A stretch of 64,000 nt of DNA from Hellea sp. GTDB lineage: Bacteria > Pseudomonadota > Alphaproteobacteria > Caulobacterales > Maricaulaceae. The DNA lies in NCBI GenBank assembly GCA_029250925.1, contig JAQXEH010000046.1, positions 20,807-84,806 on the forward strand, written 5' to 3'. The position numbers and the translations under genes are program-made. This document shows, piece after piece, positions 30,177-39,193 of the stretch. Under the pieces are notes generated by a model. That model was given only the letters and a program-made list of their open reading frames with translations, was not told the origin of the DNA and did not search any database. The stretch's first letter is position 1, and each line of letters opens with the position of its first letter.

Positions 30177-30257
30177 AGGCTCTGCTCCACCACGGTAGTG
30201 ACAATATATAGAAACTTCTATCTAATACAATTTATAAAATAATTAAGGCTAGATAAA

Positions 30258-30779
30258 ATGCAGATAGACAATATAAAAATTTGTGTAAAAATTTCTGATA
30301 GCACCATCAATTTTAATAAGGTCAGTTATCCATGCCAACTCGGAATAGAGGGAGGCGTTCATTATACTAAAGGGGCCGAGGGTGATAAAAAAACTCCGAT
30401 TGGTAATTATAAAATACGTTTTGGGTTTTATCGTAAAGATCGAGTACCTAGGCCACACTCTGCATTAAATTTTATTCCAATAAATAAAAGTGATGGCTGG
30501 TCTGATGATGCTATGGATGTGTCTTATAATAGGTACATACGGTTACCGTATAACAAAAGTCATGAACGATTATGGAGGGAAGACAGAGCCTATGATATAA
30601 TACTAGTTATAAATCATAATGACAGCCCTCCGGTTGCAGGTTTAGGAAGTGCTATCTTCATTCATCTTAGCCAGATTAACAAAAGGAAAACACAAGGGTG
30701 TGTTGCTATTGAACCATTAGTTATGTCCAAATTATTACCTTTAATAAAAAATGGCACAAAACTATCTATAACTCCCTAA
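30258..30779 (+). CDS. L,D-transpeptidase family protein (YkuD domain)
   Basis: 173-aa protein covered by a YkuD domain: GGVHYTKGAEGDKKTPIGNY at the N-terminal side and the catalytic motif IFIHLSQINKRKTQGCVAI with the nucleophilic Cys near residue 148. L,D-transpeptidases make 3-3 peptidoglycan cross-links or attach proteins to the wall. There is no evident signal peptide, which is common for this short alphaproteobacterial subgroup. It is divergent from the orphan response regulator, which might control it. Its stop overlaps that of yggS (CTAA, 30776-30779). Confidence 0.9.
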   Translation: MQIDNIKICVKISDSTINFNKVSYPCQLGIEGGVHYTKGAEGDKKTPIGNYKIRFGFYRKDRVPRPHSALNFIPINKSDGWSDDAMDVSYNRYIRLPYNKSHERLWREDRAYDIILVINHNDSPPVAGLGSAIFIHLSQINKRKTQGCVAIEPLVMSKLLPLIKNGTKLSITP

Positions 30780-31453
30780 TAAATTCGGGGTCCAAACAGA
30801 GCTGATCCAACCCTTACATGAGTGGCGCCCATTTCAATTGCGACTTCAAAATCGTTACTCATACCCATTGACGTTGCCTCCATTCCATAATCTTCGGTTA
30901 GCTTTTTTAAAAGCCAGAAATGTGGTGATGCCGCTTCCTTTAATGGTGGTATGCACATTAAACCGGCTGGCTTTATATTATATTCTTTTTTTAACTCGGA
31001 AAGAAATAATGGTAGATGACTCGGACTCACCCCTGATTTTTGTTTTTCTTCGCCCGTATTAACTTGGACTAATATCTTGGGTAGGCTTCCGTGTTTATCA
31101 GCTGCCCTTACTAGTGCTTTTGCTAAACTCATTCTATCAAGTGTCTCAATCACATCAAATACTTTTACTGCATCGAGAGCTTTATTGCTCTGAAGTGGAC
31201 CTATTAATCTTAACTCAATATCTTTTCGAATATATTTGAAGGTATTGCCCCACCTAATCTGGCTTTCCTGCACACGGTTTTCTCCAAAAACTTTTTGGCC
31301 AGCAGATATCATTTCTTTAATTTTAAAATCTGGCTGCATTTTGGATACTGCCGTTAATACTTGATTATTGTTTAAACCTGCGCGCTTGGCAGACGCAGCT
31401 ATACGCTCTATAATTAACTTTCTTTTATGTGAAATAGGAAGCGTATCACTCAT
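30776..31453 (-). CDS. YggS-family pyridoxal phosphate homeostasis protein
   Basis: 225-aa PLP-binding TIM-barrel protein. The PLP lysine is K38 in LTAVSKMQPD; other family marks are FGENRVQE, LIGPLQSNK, VNTGEEKQKSGV and the C-terminal SMGMSNDFEVAIEMGATHVRVGSALFG. Members hold and deliver PLP and affect amino-acid and vitamin B6 balance; no catalysis is known. Its ATG (complement of 31451-31453) overlaps the ATG of the divergent gene at 31452 by two bases. Confidence 0.95.
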   Translation of the reverse strand: MSDTLPISHKRKLIIERIAASAKRAGLNNNQVLTAVSKMQPDFKIKEMISAGQKVFGENRVQESQIRWGNTFKYIRKDIELRLIGPLQSNKALDAVKVFDVIETLDRMSLAKALVRAADKHGSLPKILVQVNTGEEKQKSGVSPSHLPLFLSELKKEYNIKPAGLMCIPPLKEAASPHFWLLKKLTEDYGMEATSMGMSNDFEVAIEMGATHVRVGSALFGPRIY

Positions 31454-32087
31454 GAAGCTTAATTACCTTGAATGGAGCCACAATGAAAGTAATATCGTTT
31501 CAAATGTAGCCTTACAATTATACAAAAATCGCAACAGCCCAAGTAAGTTATCTCCTTTAGTGTTATTAACAGACCCGTTAAGGATGGTGGATATAAACAG
31601 TTCCATAAAAAAGTTACCCCGCGGATCAACGCTTATTTATAGACATTTTGGTGAAATGGGGTATCAAAAAAAGGCAGAGGGGTTAAGAGAATTAACCCTA
31701 AAACAAAAAATCCAGTTTTTAATTGGAAACGATCCAAATCTAGCGCTTGCTGTTAACGCTGATGGTGTTCATTTTTCACGTGATCCAGAATTAGTGGCGC
31801 CCATTACTTGGAGAGCCAAGAAACCAGACTGGCTTATCTCTATGGCAGGTATAAAATCAGGTTCTTATAAAAGCGATCTAGCCATACTTGATGGGTTATT
31901 AATATCTTCCGTATTTCAAAGTAATAGCCCTAGCGCAGGGCCTCCAATAGGCATTGAAGGCCTCAAGAGAAAAATGAAAAATCTTTGTTGTCCTGTTTTC
32001 GCTATGGGGGGTATAAATAAAAAAAATGCTCATGAATTAATTGGGGTGGGCGTCTCTGGAATAGCGGGCATAAGTTTTGGTCTTTAA
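31452..32087 (+). CDS. thiamine phosphate synthase family protein (ThiE-like)
   Basis: 211-aa TIM-barrel protein resembling ThiE/TenI: LLTDPLRMVD near the N-terminus, LALAVNADGVHFSRD in the middle, ISSVFQSNSPSAGPPIGIEGLKRK and the phosphate-binding VFAMGGINKKNAHELIGVGVSGIAGIS. The canonical ThiE pyrophosphate motif (GPVFPT...) is degenerate here (SSVFQSNS), so it may be a TenI-like or diverged enzyme. Start codon overlaps the divergent yggS start (CATG at 31451-31454); stop overlaps the convergent porin stop (TTAA, 32084-32087). Confidence 0.82.
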   Translation: MKLNYLEWSHNESNIVSNVALQLYKNRNSPSKLSPLVLLTDPLRMVDINSSIKKLPRGSTLIYRHFGEMGYQKKAEGLRELTLKQKIQFLIGNDPNLALAVNADGVHFSRDPELVAPITWRAKKPDWLISMAGIKSGSYKSDLAILDGLLISSVFQSNSPSAGPPIGIEGLKRKMKNLCCPVFAMGGINKKNAHELIGVGVSGIAGISFGL

Positions 32088-33505
32088 AATTTATACCCCC
32101 CCTGTATGAATAGTTTTATTGATTTATTCGTGTGAGGACCATTAAAAGTTAATTGTCTTCGCTTAGCACGCTGCAGCCCAGTGCTTAAAATGTAGTCATT
32201 AAATTTATAAGAAATCCCTACTGACGAATGGCTTGTTTTTCTATTTATATTTTCATCAAGGGAAGACCCGGATGACAATGAAACCCCTAATCGTCCATTT
32301 TCCCATAAAGCTCCTCCATGACGCGCTCTATAGTTACCTCCTTTAAGGCCATTGTTACTTCTTAAATATGAAGAGTTAAAAGTAAAATTATTGTAAGTGA
32401 TTTGAGAGCTAATATTCCAAGTTTTAAGGTTGTCAAAGGAGCTGGCCATATTAATATTATTTGCGTACGCATAGCTCATTGCTGCTTCAAACATTACTCT
32501 ATTTTTAAAGTTTCTATCTATTGCTACACCCAATTCTATTATGTCTTTTAAGTCCGGGCTATCTCTTTTTACTGAAGAGTCTCTAGTTTTTTTTTCGCAA
32601 TACTCGATGCCACATGCAATAGAATTTGGTGCGTATGAAACACCAAACTCAAAGCCAGCGCCTATGCTATCACCTAATAAACGAGGGCTTGTATAGATTA
32701 TTTTTTTGGCTTTACCTGTGACGTTATTTGTTGTTCTTATTGAGTTTAGACCAGTGTAATCTATCGCAATACTCGATGCTCTTGGATCATATAGGTCAAT
32801 GCTGCTTATTGAAAATAAGTGTGCCGCACCCATATCGGCCCCAATAAAAAATTCGCCGTATGGTGAACTAAGGTAAAAAGATGCTGTTTCTAAAGACGTT
32901 TGTAATTTATTGTTTTTATCGTTTCTATTGTAATAAAATTGTGATTCATGTCCATTATTCAGTCCCGTTAATGAGTTTTCGTTAAGACAATCTACTCCTA
33001 GGTTTATACAAGAGGGTGTTGTCTCTTGTTTGAAGTCTACGACAGGCCTTTTATCGACAACAACTTCAATTATACTGCCGTACTCTATGCCGCCGTTAGA
33101 GATAGTATTTACATCAAGACTAACTAGCGCTCTACCATAGGTGTTACTTTTATTCTTAAGGCTTGATAAACTATCAATCCCAATTAACGCAAATCCATTC
33201 AAGTTGGTTTCAATTTTTTTAAAACTATTACAGATTTTCGGCTTCAGGCTTTCAATGCACAGGTTGTTATTTTCATCCAGTTTGCTAATTATGTTTTTGT
33301 GTATATGTAAATTTTCATTGGAATAATTATATGGTTTAGTTTCATAGGGGTGGGCTACGGGTAAATTAGGAAACCCGTTAAATAACAACATTAAAACTAA
33401 TATTATAGCCCTTAAAAGCAATTTACCTGTTCCTTTACTAGATACATAACACTTGAATTGTCTTCCTGTCTTATAAAATTCATTTATAATTAACCTAGAT
33501 AACAA
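32084..33505 (-). CDS. putative outer-membrane porin
   Basis: 473-aa exported protein. An internal hydrophobic signal lies at residues about 30-50 (LLLRAIILVLMLLFNGFPNL), so the true start is probably downstream of the first ATG (for instance a TTG near residue 28). The mature part alternates polar and aromatic residues as in a beta-barrel, with repeated segments such as GAGFEFGVSYAP, VMFEAAMSYAYA and LSTGLQRAKRRQ, and ends in Phe (GGYKF), the usual BAM recognition end. Two Cys pairs occur near the N-terminal region. It resembles general porins of Alphaproteobacteria; the solute is unknown. Confidence 0.72.
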   Translation of the reverse strand: MLSRLIINEFYKTGRQFKCYVSSKGTGKLLLRAIILVLMLLFNGFPNLPVAHPYETKPYNYSNENLHIHKNIISKLDENNNLCIESLKPKICNSFKKIETNLNGFALIGIDSLSSLKNKSNTYGRALVSLDVNTISNGGIEYGSIIEVVVDKRPVVDFKQETTPSCINLGVDCLNENSLTGLNNGHESQFYYNRNDKNNKLQTSLETASFYLSSPYGEFFIGADMGAAHLFSISSIDLYDPRASSIAIDYTGLNSIRTTNNVTGKAKKIIYTSPRLLGDSIGAGFEFGVSYAPNSIACGIEYCEKKTRDSSVKRDSPDLKDIIELGVAIDRNFKNRVMFEAAMSYAYANNINMASSFDNLKTWNISSQITYNNFTFNSSYLRSNNGLKGGNYRARHGGALWENGRLGVSLSSGSSLDENINRKTSHSSVGISYKFNDYILSTGLQRAKRRQLTFNGPHTNKSIKLFIQGGYKF

Positions 33506-33614
33506 AGAAAAATTTTTAATGTAGTTAATTTAAAATAAATTAAGTACAGAAGGCTATGCCTAATCGATTTTAATGTTATAAGGCATTTTAATTTGTCGTT
33601 ACTGGAGCCTCATT

Positions 33615-34091
33615 ATGAAGCTATTGAAGAAACAATCCTCCCAATTAATTGTTACCTCAGCTATGGCTGCTATTTTTTTAGTTGGGTGTGGGTCATTAGG
33701 TTCTGGTAAAAGTAGCTCAAAAAAACAAGCTGCCGCAAGGAAAGCCGCCACTGCAAATGCACCAAACATGGGAGTTAACTCTTATTTGTGGAGAGCATCC
33801 TTAGAAACCTTAAACTTTATGCCTCTTGCCCAAGTTGACCCATTCGGAGGAGTTATAGTTACTGACTGGTACGCAAGCGCAGAGGCGCCAAATGAACGGT
33901 TTAAAGCGAACATTTATATTCTTGATACCAATCTACGAGCAGATGCTTTAAAGGCTTCAATTTTTAAACAAAAGCGTATTTCAGGAAGTTGGCAGGACGC
34001 AACTATAGATGCCGATACCGCAAGACAAATTGAAAATGCAATATTAACTCGTGCAAGAGAATTATATATTGCCACGGTGGATGCCCAGTAA
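33615..34091 (+). CDS. DUF3576 lipoprotein
   Basis: 158-aa envelope lipoprotein with a signal peptide ending in the lipobox LVGC (Cys near residue 25), a short basic/Ala-rich linker and the DUF3576 core (VNSYLWRASLETLNFMPLAQVDPFGGVIVTDW). The family sits directly upstream of leuS in many Alphaproteobacteria, as here. Function unknown; the location next to lptE hints at outer-membrane biogenesis. Confidence 0.9.
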   Translation: MKLLKKQSSQLIVTSAMAAIFLVGCGSLGSGKSSSKKQAAARKAATANAPNMGVNSYLWRASLETLNFMPLAQVDPFGGVIVTDWYASAEAPNERFKANIYILDTNLRADALKASIFKQKRISGSWQDATIDADTARQIENAILTRARELYIATVDAQ

Positions 34092-34160
34092 ACATTATTC
34101 GGTTGTATCTAGGGCTCTTTTTAAGAAAAATATATACAAATAAAACTTGATTGAGTTTTT

Positions 34161-36764
34161 ATGGTTGATGACATTAAAGTTAGGTATAATGCCGCTGAAG
34201 TTGAGCCTCGCTGGCAATCCACATGGGATAGTCAAAACATATATTGCGCTGATAACTCAAGCAATAAACCTAAGTATTATGCCCTTGAAATGTTTCCATA
34301 TCCATCGGGGAAAATTCACATGGGACATGTTCGTAATTATGCAATGGGAGATGTTGTTGCGCGTTATAAAAAGGCACAGGGGTTTGAGGTTTTGCACCCC
34401 ATGGGATGGGATTCTTTTGGTATGCCGGCAGAAAATGCAGCTAAAGAATCAGGGGGTCACCCAAAGGACTGGACTTACAACAACATAAAAGCCATGAAAG
34501 CTCCAATGCAGCGACTTGGATTCTCCTTAGATTGGAGCCGGGAGTTTGCTACTTCTGACGAGAGCTATTATAAACAACAACAGCTTATTTTTCTAAAGTT
34601 TTGGGAAAAAGGTCTTGTCTATCGTAAAACAGCAAAAGTTAATTGGGATCCTGTTGATAGCACAGTTTTAGCCAATGAACAGGTAATTGACGGAAAAGGT
34701 TGGCGCAGCGGTGCTACAATTGAACAACGTGATATGGACCAATGGTTTTTTAAAATAACTCATTATGCAGAAGAGCTCCTTGATGGAATAAAAAGCTTAG
34801 ATAGATGGCCAGAGAAGGTACGTACCATGCAGGCTAACTGGATAGGTAAAAGTAAGGGGCTTCAGATGAGGTTTGAGTTTGAGGGCCCAACTAAGCTTAA
34901 TAATATTTCCTCTGTAGAGGTGTTTACTACGCGACCGGATACGCTTTTTGGTGCAAGTTTTATAGCACTATCACCCGACCACCCAGTTGTGTTAAAATTG
35001 CAAGAAGACAACCCCAAAATAGCAAGTTTTAGAAAAAAATGTAACAAAATAGGCACAACAGAAGAAGCAATAGCTAACGCAGAAAAGCTTGGTTATAAAA
35101 CTGATCTTTGCGTAAGTCATCCATTTGATAAATCGTTATCAATACCTGTTTACATAGCAAATTTTGTTTTAATGGAATATGGTACTGGTGCCATATTCGG
35201 TTGCCCCGCACATGACCAAAGGGATTTAGACTTTGCTTTAAAATATAGCCTCAATATCCTGCCAGTAGTTCTTCCTGAGGGTGAAAATAAGTCAACGTTT
35301 AAAGTAAATAAGAAAGCTTATACAGGCGAAGGGGTTCTATATAACTCAAATTTTTTAAATGGTTTAAATAAAATAGATGGCATTACAGCGGCAATTCAAA
35401 AAATAGAGAATATGGGCCTAGGCAAAGGCACGGTGAATTATAGACTTAGAGACTGGGGTGTAAGCCGGCAACGCTATTGGGGGTGCCCTATACCAGTTAT
35501 AAAGTGTCCAACTTGCGGGCCACAACCTGTTAAAGAGAATGAGCTTCCCGTTTTGTTGCCTTATGAAAATATAGATTTAACTACCCCGGGAAATCCGTTG
35601 GATAGGCACCCTACTTTTAAAAAAGGTTCAAAAGAAGAACCTGTTATATGTTCTGTGTGTGGAGGTAAAGCAGAGCGGGAGACTGATACGCTTGATACAT
35701 TCGCTGATAGCTCGTGGTATTTCGCACGTTTCGCTGGAGGCAACTCCACAAATACGCCTATTGATAAAGAAAAAGCCAGTAACTGGCTTCCCGTAGATCA
35801 GTATATAGGAGGTGTGGAGCACGCAGTTTTACACTTACTATATGCAAGGTTTTTTACAAAAGCTTTAAGAGATTGCGAGCTAATTAACCTTCCAAAAGGA
35901 GAGCCTTTTAAGGGGCTTTTTACACAAGGTATGGTGACACATGCTACATTTTCAGATGATGATGGTAACTTTATATTACCCTCCTGCGTAAGCGAGAAAG
36001 ACGGAAAATATATTAACGTTGATACCGGAAAACCAGTTACTAAGGGCGATGTTATTAAAATGTCAAAATCCAAGAAAAACGTTGTGGATCCTGAAGATAT
36101 AATAGAGGCATATGGCGCAGATGTTGCACGCTGGTTCGTTTTGTCTGATTCGCCACCTGAGCGCGATGTAGAGTGGACCGAGTCTGGGGTAATCGGAGCG
36201 TGGCGCTTTTCTAAAAAGATATGGTCAATTGTAGAAAGTTCAGAAAACATTGACCCGCTCTCCATTGATATTAACGCTTCTGGTAAGGCATTGGAGCTTA
36301 GAAAGTTTACTCATAAAGCCCTCGAAAAGATAACAGCGGGAATTGAAGGTTTTAGATTCAATACGTCTGTTGCACAAATATATGAATTAACAAATGAGCT
36401 TAAGAAATATACCACAAACGATAAGGCAAGGGCTGAATCTTTAGGTATATTAATCCGCACTCTTGCTCCATTTATGCCTCATTTAGCAGAAGAGTGCTGG
36501 AGTTATATAGGGGGGGAAGGATTGTGTTATAATGCTCCCTGGCCAATATATGAAAAAAAACTATTGGTAGAAGAGAGTAAAATAATGCCCATACAAATAA
36601 ATGGAAAAAGGAAAAGTCAGATTTCTATTCCATTAAATACGCCAAATTTCGATATTGAAAAAATGGTACTGTCTGATGAAGTGGTTACGAGAGCAATTGG
36701 TGGCTTAGTAGTCAAAAAAATCATCATTGTGCCAGGTCGAATAATCAATATAGTAGCATCATGA
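34161..36764 (+). CDS. leuS: leucyl-tRNA synthetase
   Basis: Class I aminoacyl-tRNA synthetase charging tRNA-Leu. 867 aa, normal length. The HIGH-type motif is HMGH in [15 protein letters not shown], the KMSKS motif is in [16 protein letters not shown], the editing domain lies between ([20 protein letters not shown]) and a zinc-finger-like CxxC pair occurs ([18 protein letters not shown]). The stop overlaps the lptE start by 4 bp (ATGA), implying coupled translation with the LPS-assembly lipoprotein. Confidence 0.99.
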   Translation: MVDDIKVRYNAAEVEPRWQSTWDSQNIYCADNSSNKPKYYALEMFPYPSGKIHMGHVRNYAMGDVVARYKKAQGFEVLHPMGWDSFGMPAENAAKESGGHPKDWTYNNIKAMKAPMQRLGFSLDWSREFATSDESYYKQQQLIFLKFWEKGLVYRKTAKVNWDPVDSTVLANEQVIDGKGWRSGATIEQRDMDQWFFKITHYAEELLDGIKSLDRWPEKVRTMQANWIGKSKGLQMRFEFEGPTKLNNISSVEVFTTRPDTLFGASFIALSPDHPVVLKLQEDNPKIASFRKKCNKIGTTEEAIANAEKLGYKTDLCVSHPFDKSLSIPVYIANFVLMEYGTGAIFGCPAHDQRDLDFALKYSLNILPVVLPEGENKSTFKVNKKAYTGEGVLYNSNFLNGLNKIDGITAAIQKIENMGLGKGTVNYRLRDWGVSRQRYWGCPIPVIKCPTCGPQPVKENELPVLLPYENIDLTTPGNPLDRHPTFKKGSKEEPVICSVCGGKAERETDTLDTFADSSWYFARFAGGNSTNTPIDKEKASNWLPVDQYIGGVEHAVLHLLYARFFTKALRDCELINLPKGEPFKGLFTQGMVTHATFSDDDGNFILPSCVSEKDGKYINVDTGKPVTKGDVIKMSKSKKNVVDPEDIIEAYGADVARWFVLSDSPPERDVEWTESGVIGAWRFSKKIWSIVESSENIDPLSIDINASGKALELRKFTHKALEKITAGIEGFRFNTSVAQIYELTNELKKYTTNDKARAESLGILIRTLAPFMPHLAEECWSYIGGEGLCYNAPWPIYEKKLLVEESKIMPIQINGKRKSQISIPLNTPNFDIEKMVLSDEVVTRAIGGLVVKKIIIVPGRIINIVAS

Positions 36765-37261
36765 AGCTTCATTTTTTATTTTTATTGATGCTATTTTTTA
36801 TCTCTGCTTGTGGCTTTTCGCCAATGCATGGCCCAGCAAATACAACCAATTCAAGTTTGTTTGAAAATATATCGGTAGAATTAAATGAAATTGAGGATAT
36901 TGGTAACAAAGAAATTGGTTTTTATCTAATACAAAGAATAAGAGACAGGATTGGAACAAATCAGGGAAAAGATGTGCTGATACTTACTCCGGTGATAGGT
37001 AGGGCTGGTTACGGTACTTCTTCTGATGACGTTGCCTCCCGTTACGATATCATTCTAACTGTAAGTTATGAGATAAGGAACAAAAAAACAGGTGATCTAT
37101 TAAGCAGAGGCTCAGTAAAGGGCTCATCTACATTTGCCGCCCCTATTGATCCTTATGGCCTTATTGCGGCAAGCAATGATGCGGAGCAAGTTATAGCGAA
37201 AGATGTTGCAGACAGACTGCTTTTTAAACTTGCTACGCACTACTCTGAAGAAAATAAGTGA
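36761..37261 (+). CDS. lptE: LPS assembly lipoprotein LptE
   Basis: 166-aa outer-membrane lipoprotein, plug partner of the LptD translocon for lipopolysaccharide. Signal peptide with lipobox ISAC (Cys17) followed by the typical GFSPMHG. The core has the strand pattern of LptE ([34 protein letters not shown]). The position between leuS and holA is the standard alphaproteobacterial order and supports the assignment. It overlaps both neighbours by 4 bp. Confidence 0.93.
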   Translation: MKLHFLFLLMLFFISACGFSPMHGPANTTNSSLFENISVELNEIEDIGNKEIGFYLIQRIRDRIGTNQGKDVLILTPVIGRAGYGTSSDDVASRYDIILTVSYEIRNKKTGDLLSRGSVKGSSTFAAPIDPYGLIAASNDAEQVIAKDVADRLLFKLATHYSEENK

Positions 37262-38310
37262 AAATTACTGGTAGTAGGATAACCTCATTTTTAAACTCAC
37301 CAAATCATGACCTTATTGGTACATTGCTTTATGGTCCTGACCGAGGTTTAGTTAAAGAGCGGGGGAAAATTTTAGCTAAAACATATTCTCTAAATAAAGA
37401 TGATATATTTGGCGCTACTGTATTAACTTCTGATGATCTTATAGTAGACCCCGGGAAATTAGATGATGAAATCTCTGCCCTATCTATGTTTGGGGGCACA
37501 CGTGTGATAAGGTTGCGGTTAGACCATGAGCGTAATGGGGTCGCTATTTCCAAAATAATAAAAAAATATGACAATAGTCCTAAAATGGCAGAAGCTAAGC
37601 TTATAGTTGAAGCAGGTGAACTTACGCAAAGATCCGTAATAAGGAAAACATTCGAGGCCTCTGCATGTTTTGCATCAATAGCATGTTACAACTTATCTAC
37701 CCCAGAAGTAATATCACTAATTAAGTCACATTTTAACGACCTTTCTATAAATATAGAAAAAAATGCTCTTCAATATTGGGCGCCCCTGATTAAAGGGGAC
37801 CTCGCCTTAATAAAATCTGAAATCGAAAAAATGGCCATTTATATGGGATACGGAGAAAGAAAAAACAGGACCGTTACAATTGATGATATTAAAAAAGTTG
37901 CCGCAGGGGGTCAAGATATTACGATTCCTGATGTTATAATGAATACTATGAGCGGAAATCTATCAGAGGCAGATAGTCTTTTTCATCGCGCAGTAAAAGG
38001 AAAGTTAAATAGTGCCGTAATCTTAAGGGGGCTTCAAAATTACCTAGTAAGGCTTATACAAGCAAAAACACATATCAATAGCGGTGAGAGCCCTGAAAGC
38101 GCCATAAACACCCTTAGGCCTCCTATTTTTTACATGCATAAATCAACCTTCCTTAATCATTTAAAAATTTGGCCCCTTTCTGCTCTGCATAAAGCATTGT
38201 CCCAGAGCCTTATTGTAGAACAAAACTTAAAAACAGCGGGAGCCCCACAGGAAGCAATAATGGGACGGTTATTAATTGCGCTATCGAGTTATTCTAAAAG
38301 GAGAAGTTAG
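37258..38310 (+). CDS. holA: DNA polymerase III subunit delta
   Basis: Clamp-loader delta subunit that opens the beta clamp. 350 aa from a GTG start that overlaps the lptE stop (GTGA). The N-terminal domain has LLYGPDRGLVKERGKILA and DEISALSMFGGTRVIRLR; the C-terminal collar region contains IPDVIMNTMSGNLSEADSLFHR. Sequence is weakly conserved across bacteria, but the gene order and length fit well. Confidence 0.95.
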   Translation: MKITGSRITSFLNSPNHDLIGTLLYGPDRGLVKERGKILAKTYSLNKDDIFGATVLTSDDLIVDPGKLDDEISALSMFGGTRVIRLRLDHERNGVAISKIIKKYDNSPKMAEAKLIVEAGELTQRSVIRKTFEASACFASIACYNLSTPEVISLIKSHFNDLSINIEKNALQYWAPLIKGDLALIKSEIEKMAIYMGYGERKNRTVTIDDIKKVAAGGQDITIPDVIMNTMSGNLSEADSLFHRAVKGKLNSAVILRGLQNYLVRLIQAKTHINSGESPESAINTLRPPIFYMHKSTFLNHLKIWPLSALHKALSQSLIVEQNLKTAGAPQEAIMGRLLIALSSYSKRRS

Positions 38311-38312
38311 CT

Positions 38313-39137
38313 ATGGAAAAAATTAGTTCTGTGTTATCAAAAATAAGCGCAAATGCGCCTTTTATATTTGAAATTTTACTTAATATCTCCGCTGCTTTGT
38401 TCATACTTATTATTGGTTGGCTTTTGGCTAAAATAATACGGAAACGACTAAGAAGCCCCAGTTTTGGACCCAAAAATTTTGACCAAACCCTTAGGCCAGT
38501 AGTTGCGTCCGGAGTTTTTTATGCAATTATGGGTATGTCCATTTATGCATTTTTAACAAAACTTGGAATCCCGGCAACAAGTTTGTTAGCAGTCTTTGGG
38601 GCTATGGGATTAGCCGTTGGGTTGGCCCTAAAGGATACGCTGTCAAATATAGCATCAGGTGTTATGTTATTGTTTCTTAGGCCCCTACAGGTTGGTGATT
38701 TTGTTAATACAGATGGCTACAGTGGTAGTGTGGAAGAAATTGGGCTTTTCGCAACTACTCTAAAAAATATAGAGGGTATATATATATATGTTCCTAACAG
38801 TGAGGTTTGGAGCAACCGCCTCCAAAATTACGCGCGGCATACTGAGCGACAGTTTAGAGAAACCATAGGAGTAGGTTATGAAAGCGACTTAAAAAAAACA
38901 CAAGAAATATTACTCAGTGTTCTTGAGGCCGCACCCGGCGTAAAGGATGGAGATCTCAAACCAGAATGTTATATTGCTAGCTTTGGTGACAGCGCTATTA
39001 TGGTGTCATGTCGCTGTTGGATGCCGGCGGATCAATGGATGAAGCGTACATCAGATCTTAGAATAGAAATTAAAGAGGCTCTTGATAAATCAAAGATTGA
39101 TATACCTTTTCCTCAACGTGTTTTACATAATAAATAA
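38313..39137 (+). CDS. small-conductance mechanosensitive channel (MscS family)
   Basis: 274-aa channel protein with three transmembrane segments, the third being the Gly/Ala-rich pore helix (LAVFGAMGLAVGLALKDTLSNIASGVMLL, about residues 92-120), followed by the cytosolic beta domain (RPLQVGDFVNTDGYSGSVEEIG, YVPNSEVWS) and the C-terminal alpha/beta domain. It releases solutes under osmotic downshock. It starts 2 bp after holA and may be translationally coupled to it. Confidence 0.96.
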   Translation: MEKISSVLSKISANAPFIFEILLNISAALFILIIGWLLAKIIRKRLRSPSFGPKNFDQTLRPVVASGVFYAIMGMSIYAFLTKLGIPATSLLAVFGAMGLAVGLALKDTLSNIASGVMLLFLRPLQVGDFVNTDGYSGSVEEIGLFATTLKNIEGIYIYVPNSEVWSNRLQNYARHTERQFRETIGVGYESDLKKTQEILLSVLEAAPGVKDGDLKPECYIASFGDSAIMVSCRCWMPADQWMKRTSDLRIEIKEALDKSKIDIPFPQRVLHNK

Positions 39138-39158
39138 TTCTTTCAATATACAACATGT

Positions 39159-39187
39159 CTTGAACCTTTAAATTTAAATACCATCTA
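39159..39187 (+). promoter_or_regulatory. sigma-32-like heat-shock promoter for hslU
   Basis: CTTGAACC at 39159-39166 resembles the RpoH -35 element and CCATCTA at 39181-39187 resembles its -10 (CCCCATNTA), with 14 bp between CTTGAA and the -10 block. The spacing places the expected transcription start at or just before the hslU ATG (39194). This is pattern matching without experimental support. Confidence 0.5.
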
Positions 39188-39193
39188 TACATT

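Noticed and set aside
31772..31787. A third parS site (TTTTTCACGTGATCCA) in the thiE-like gene
   Set aside because: Only 13 of 16 positions match, the outer arms are not palindromic, and it is about 15 kb from the origin; a chance CACGTG is likelier.
34147..34488. 113-codon frame overlapping the start of leuS
   Set aside because: Shifted-frame reading of conserved leuS codons, including the HMGH region.
35798..36265. 155-codon antisense frame in leuS
   Set aside because: Antisense to the KMSKS region of a complete leuS; no independent coding evidence.
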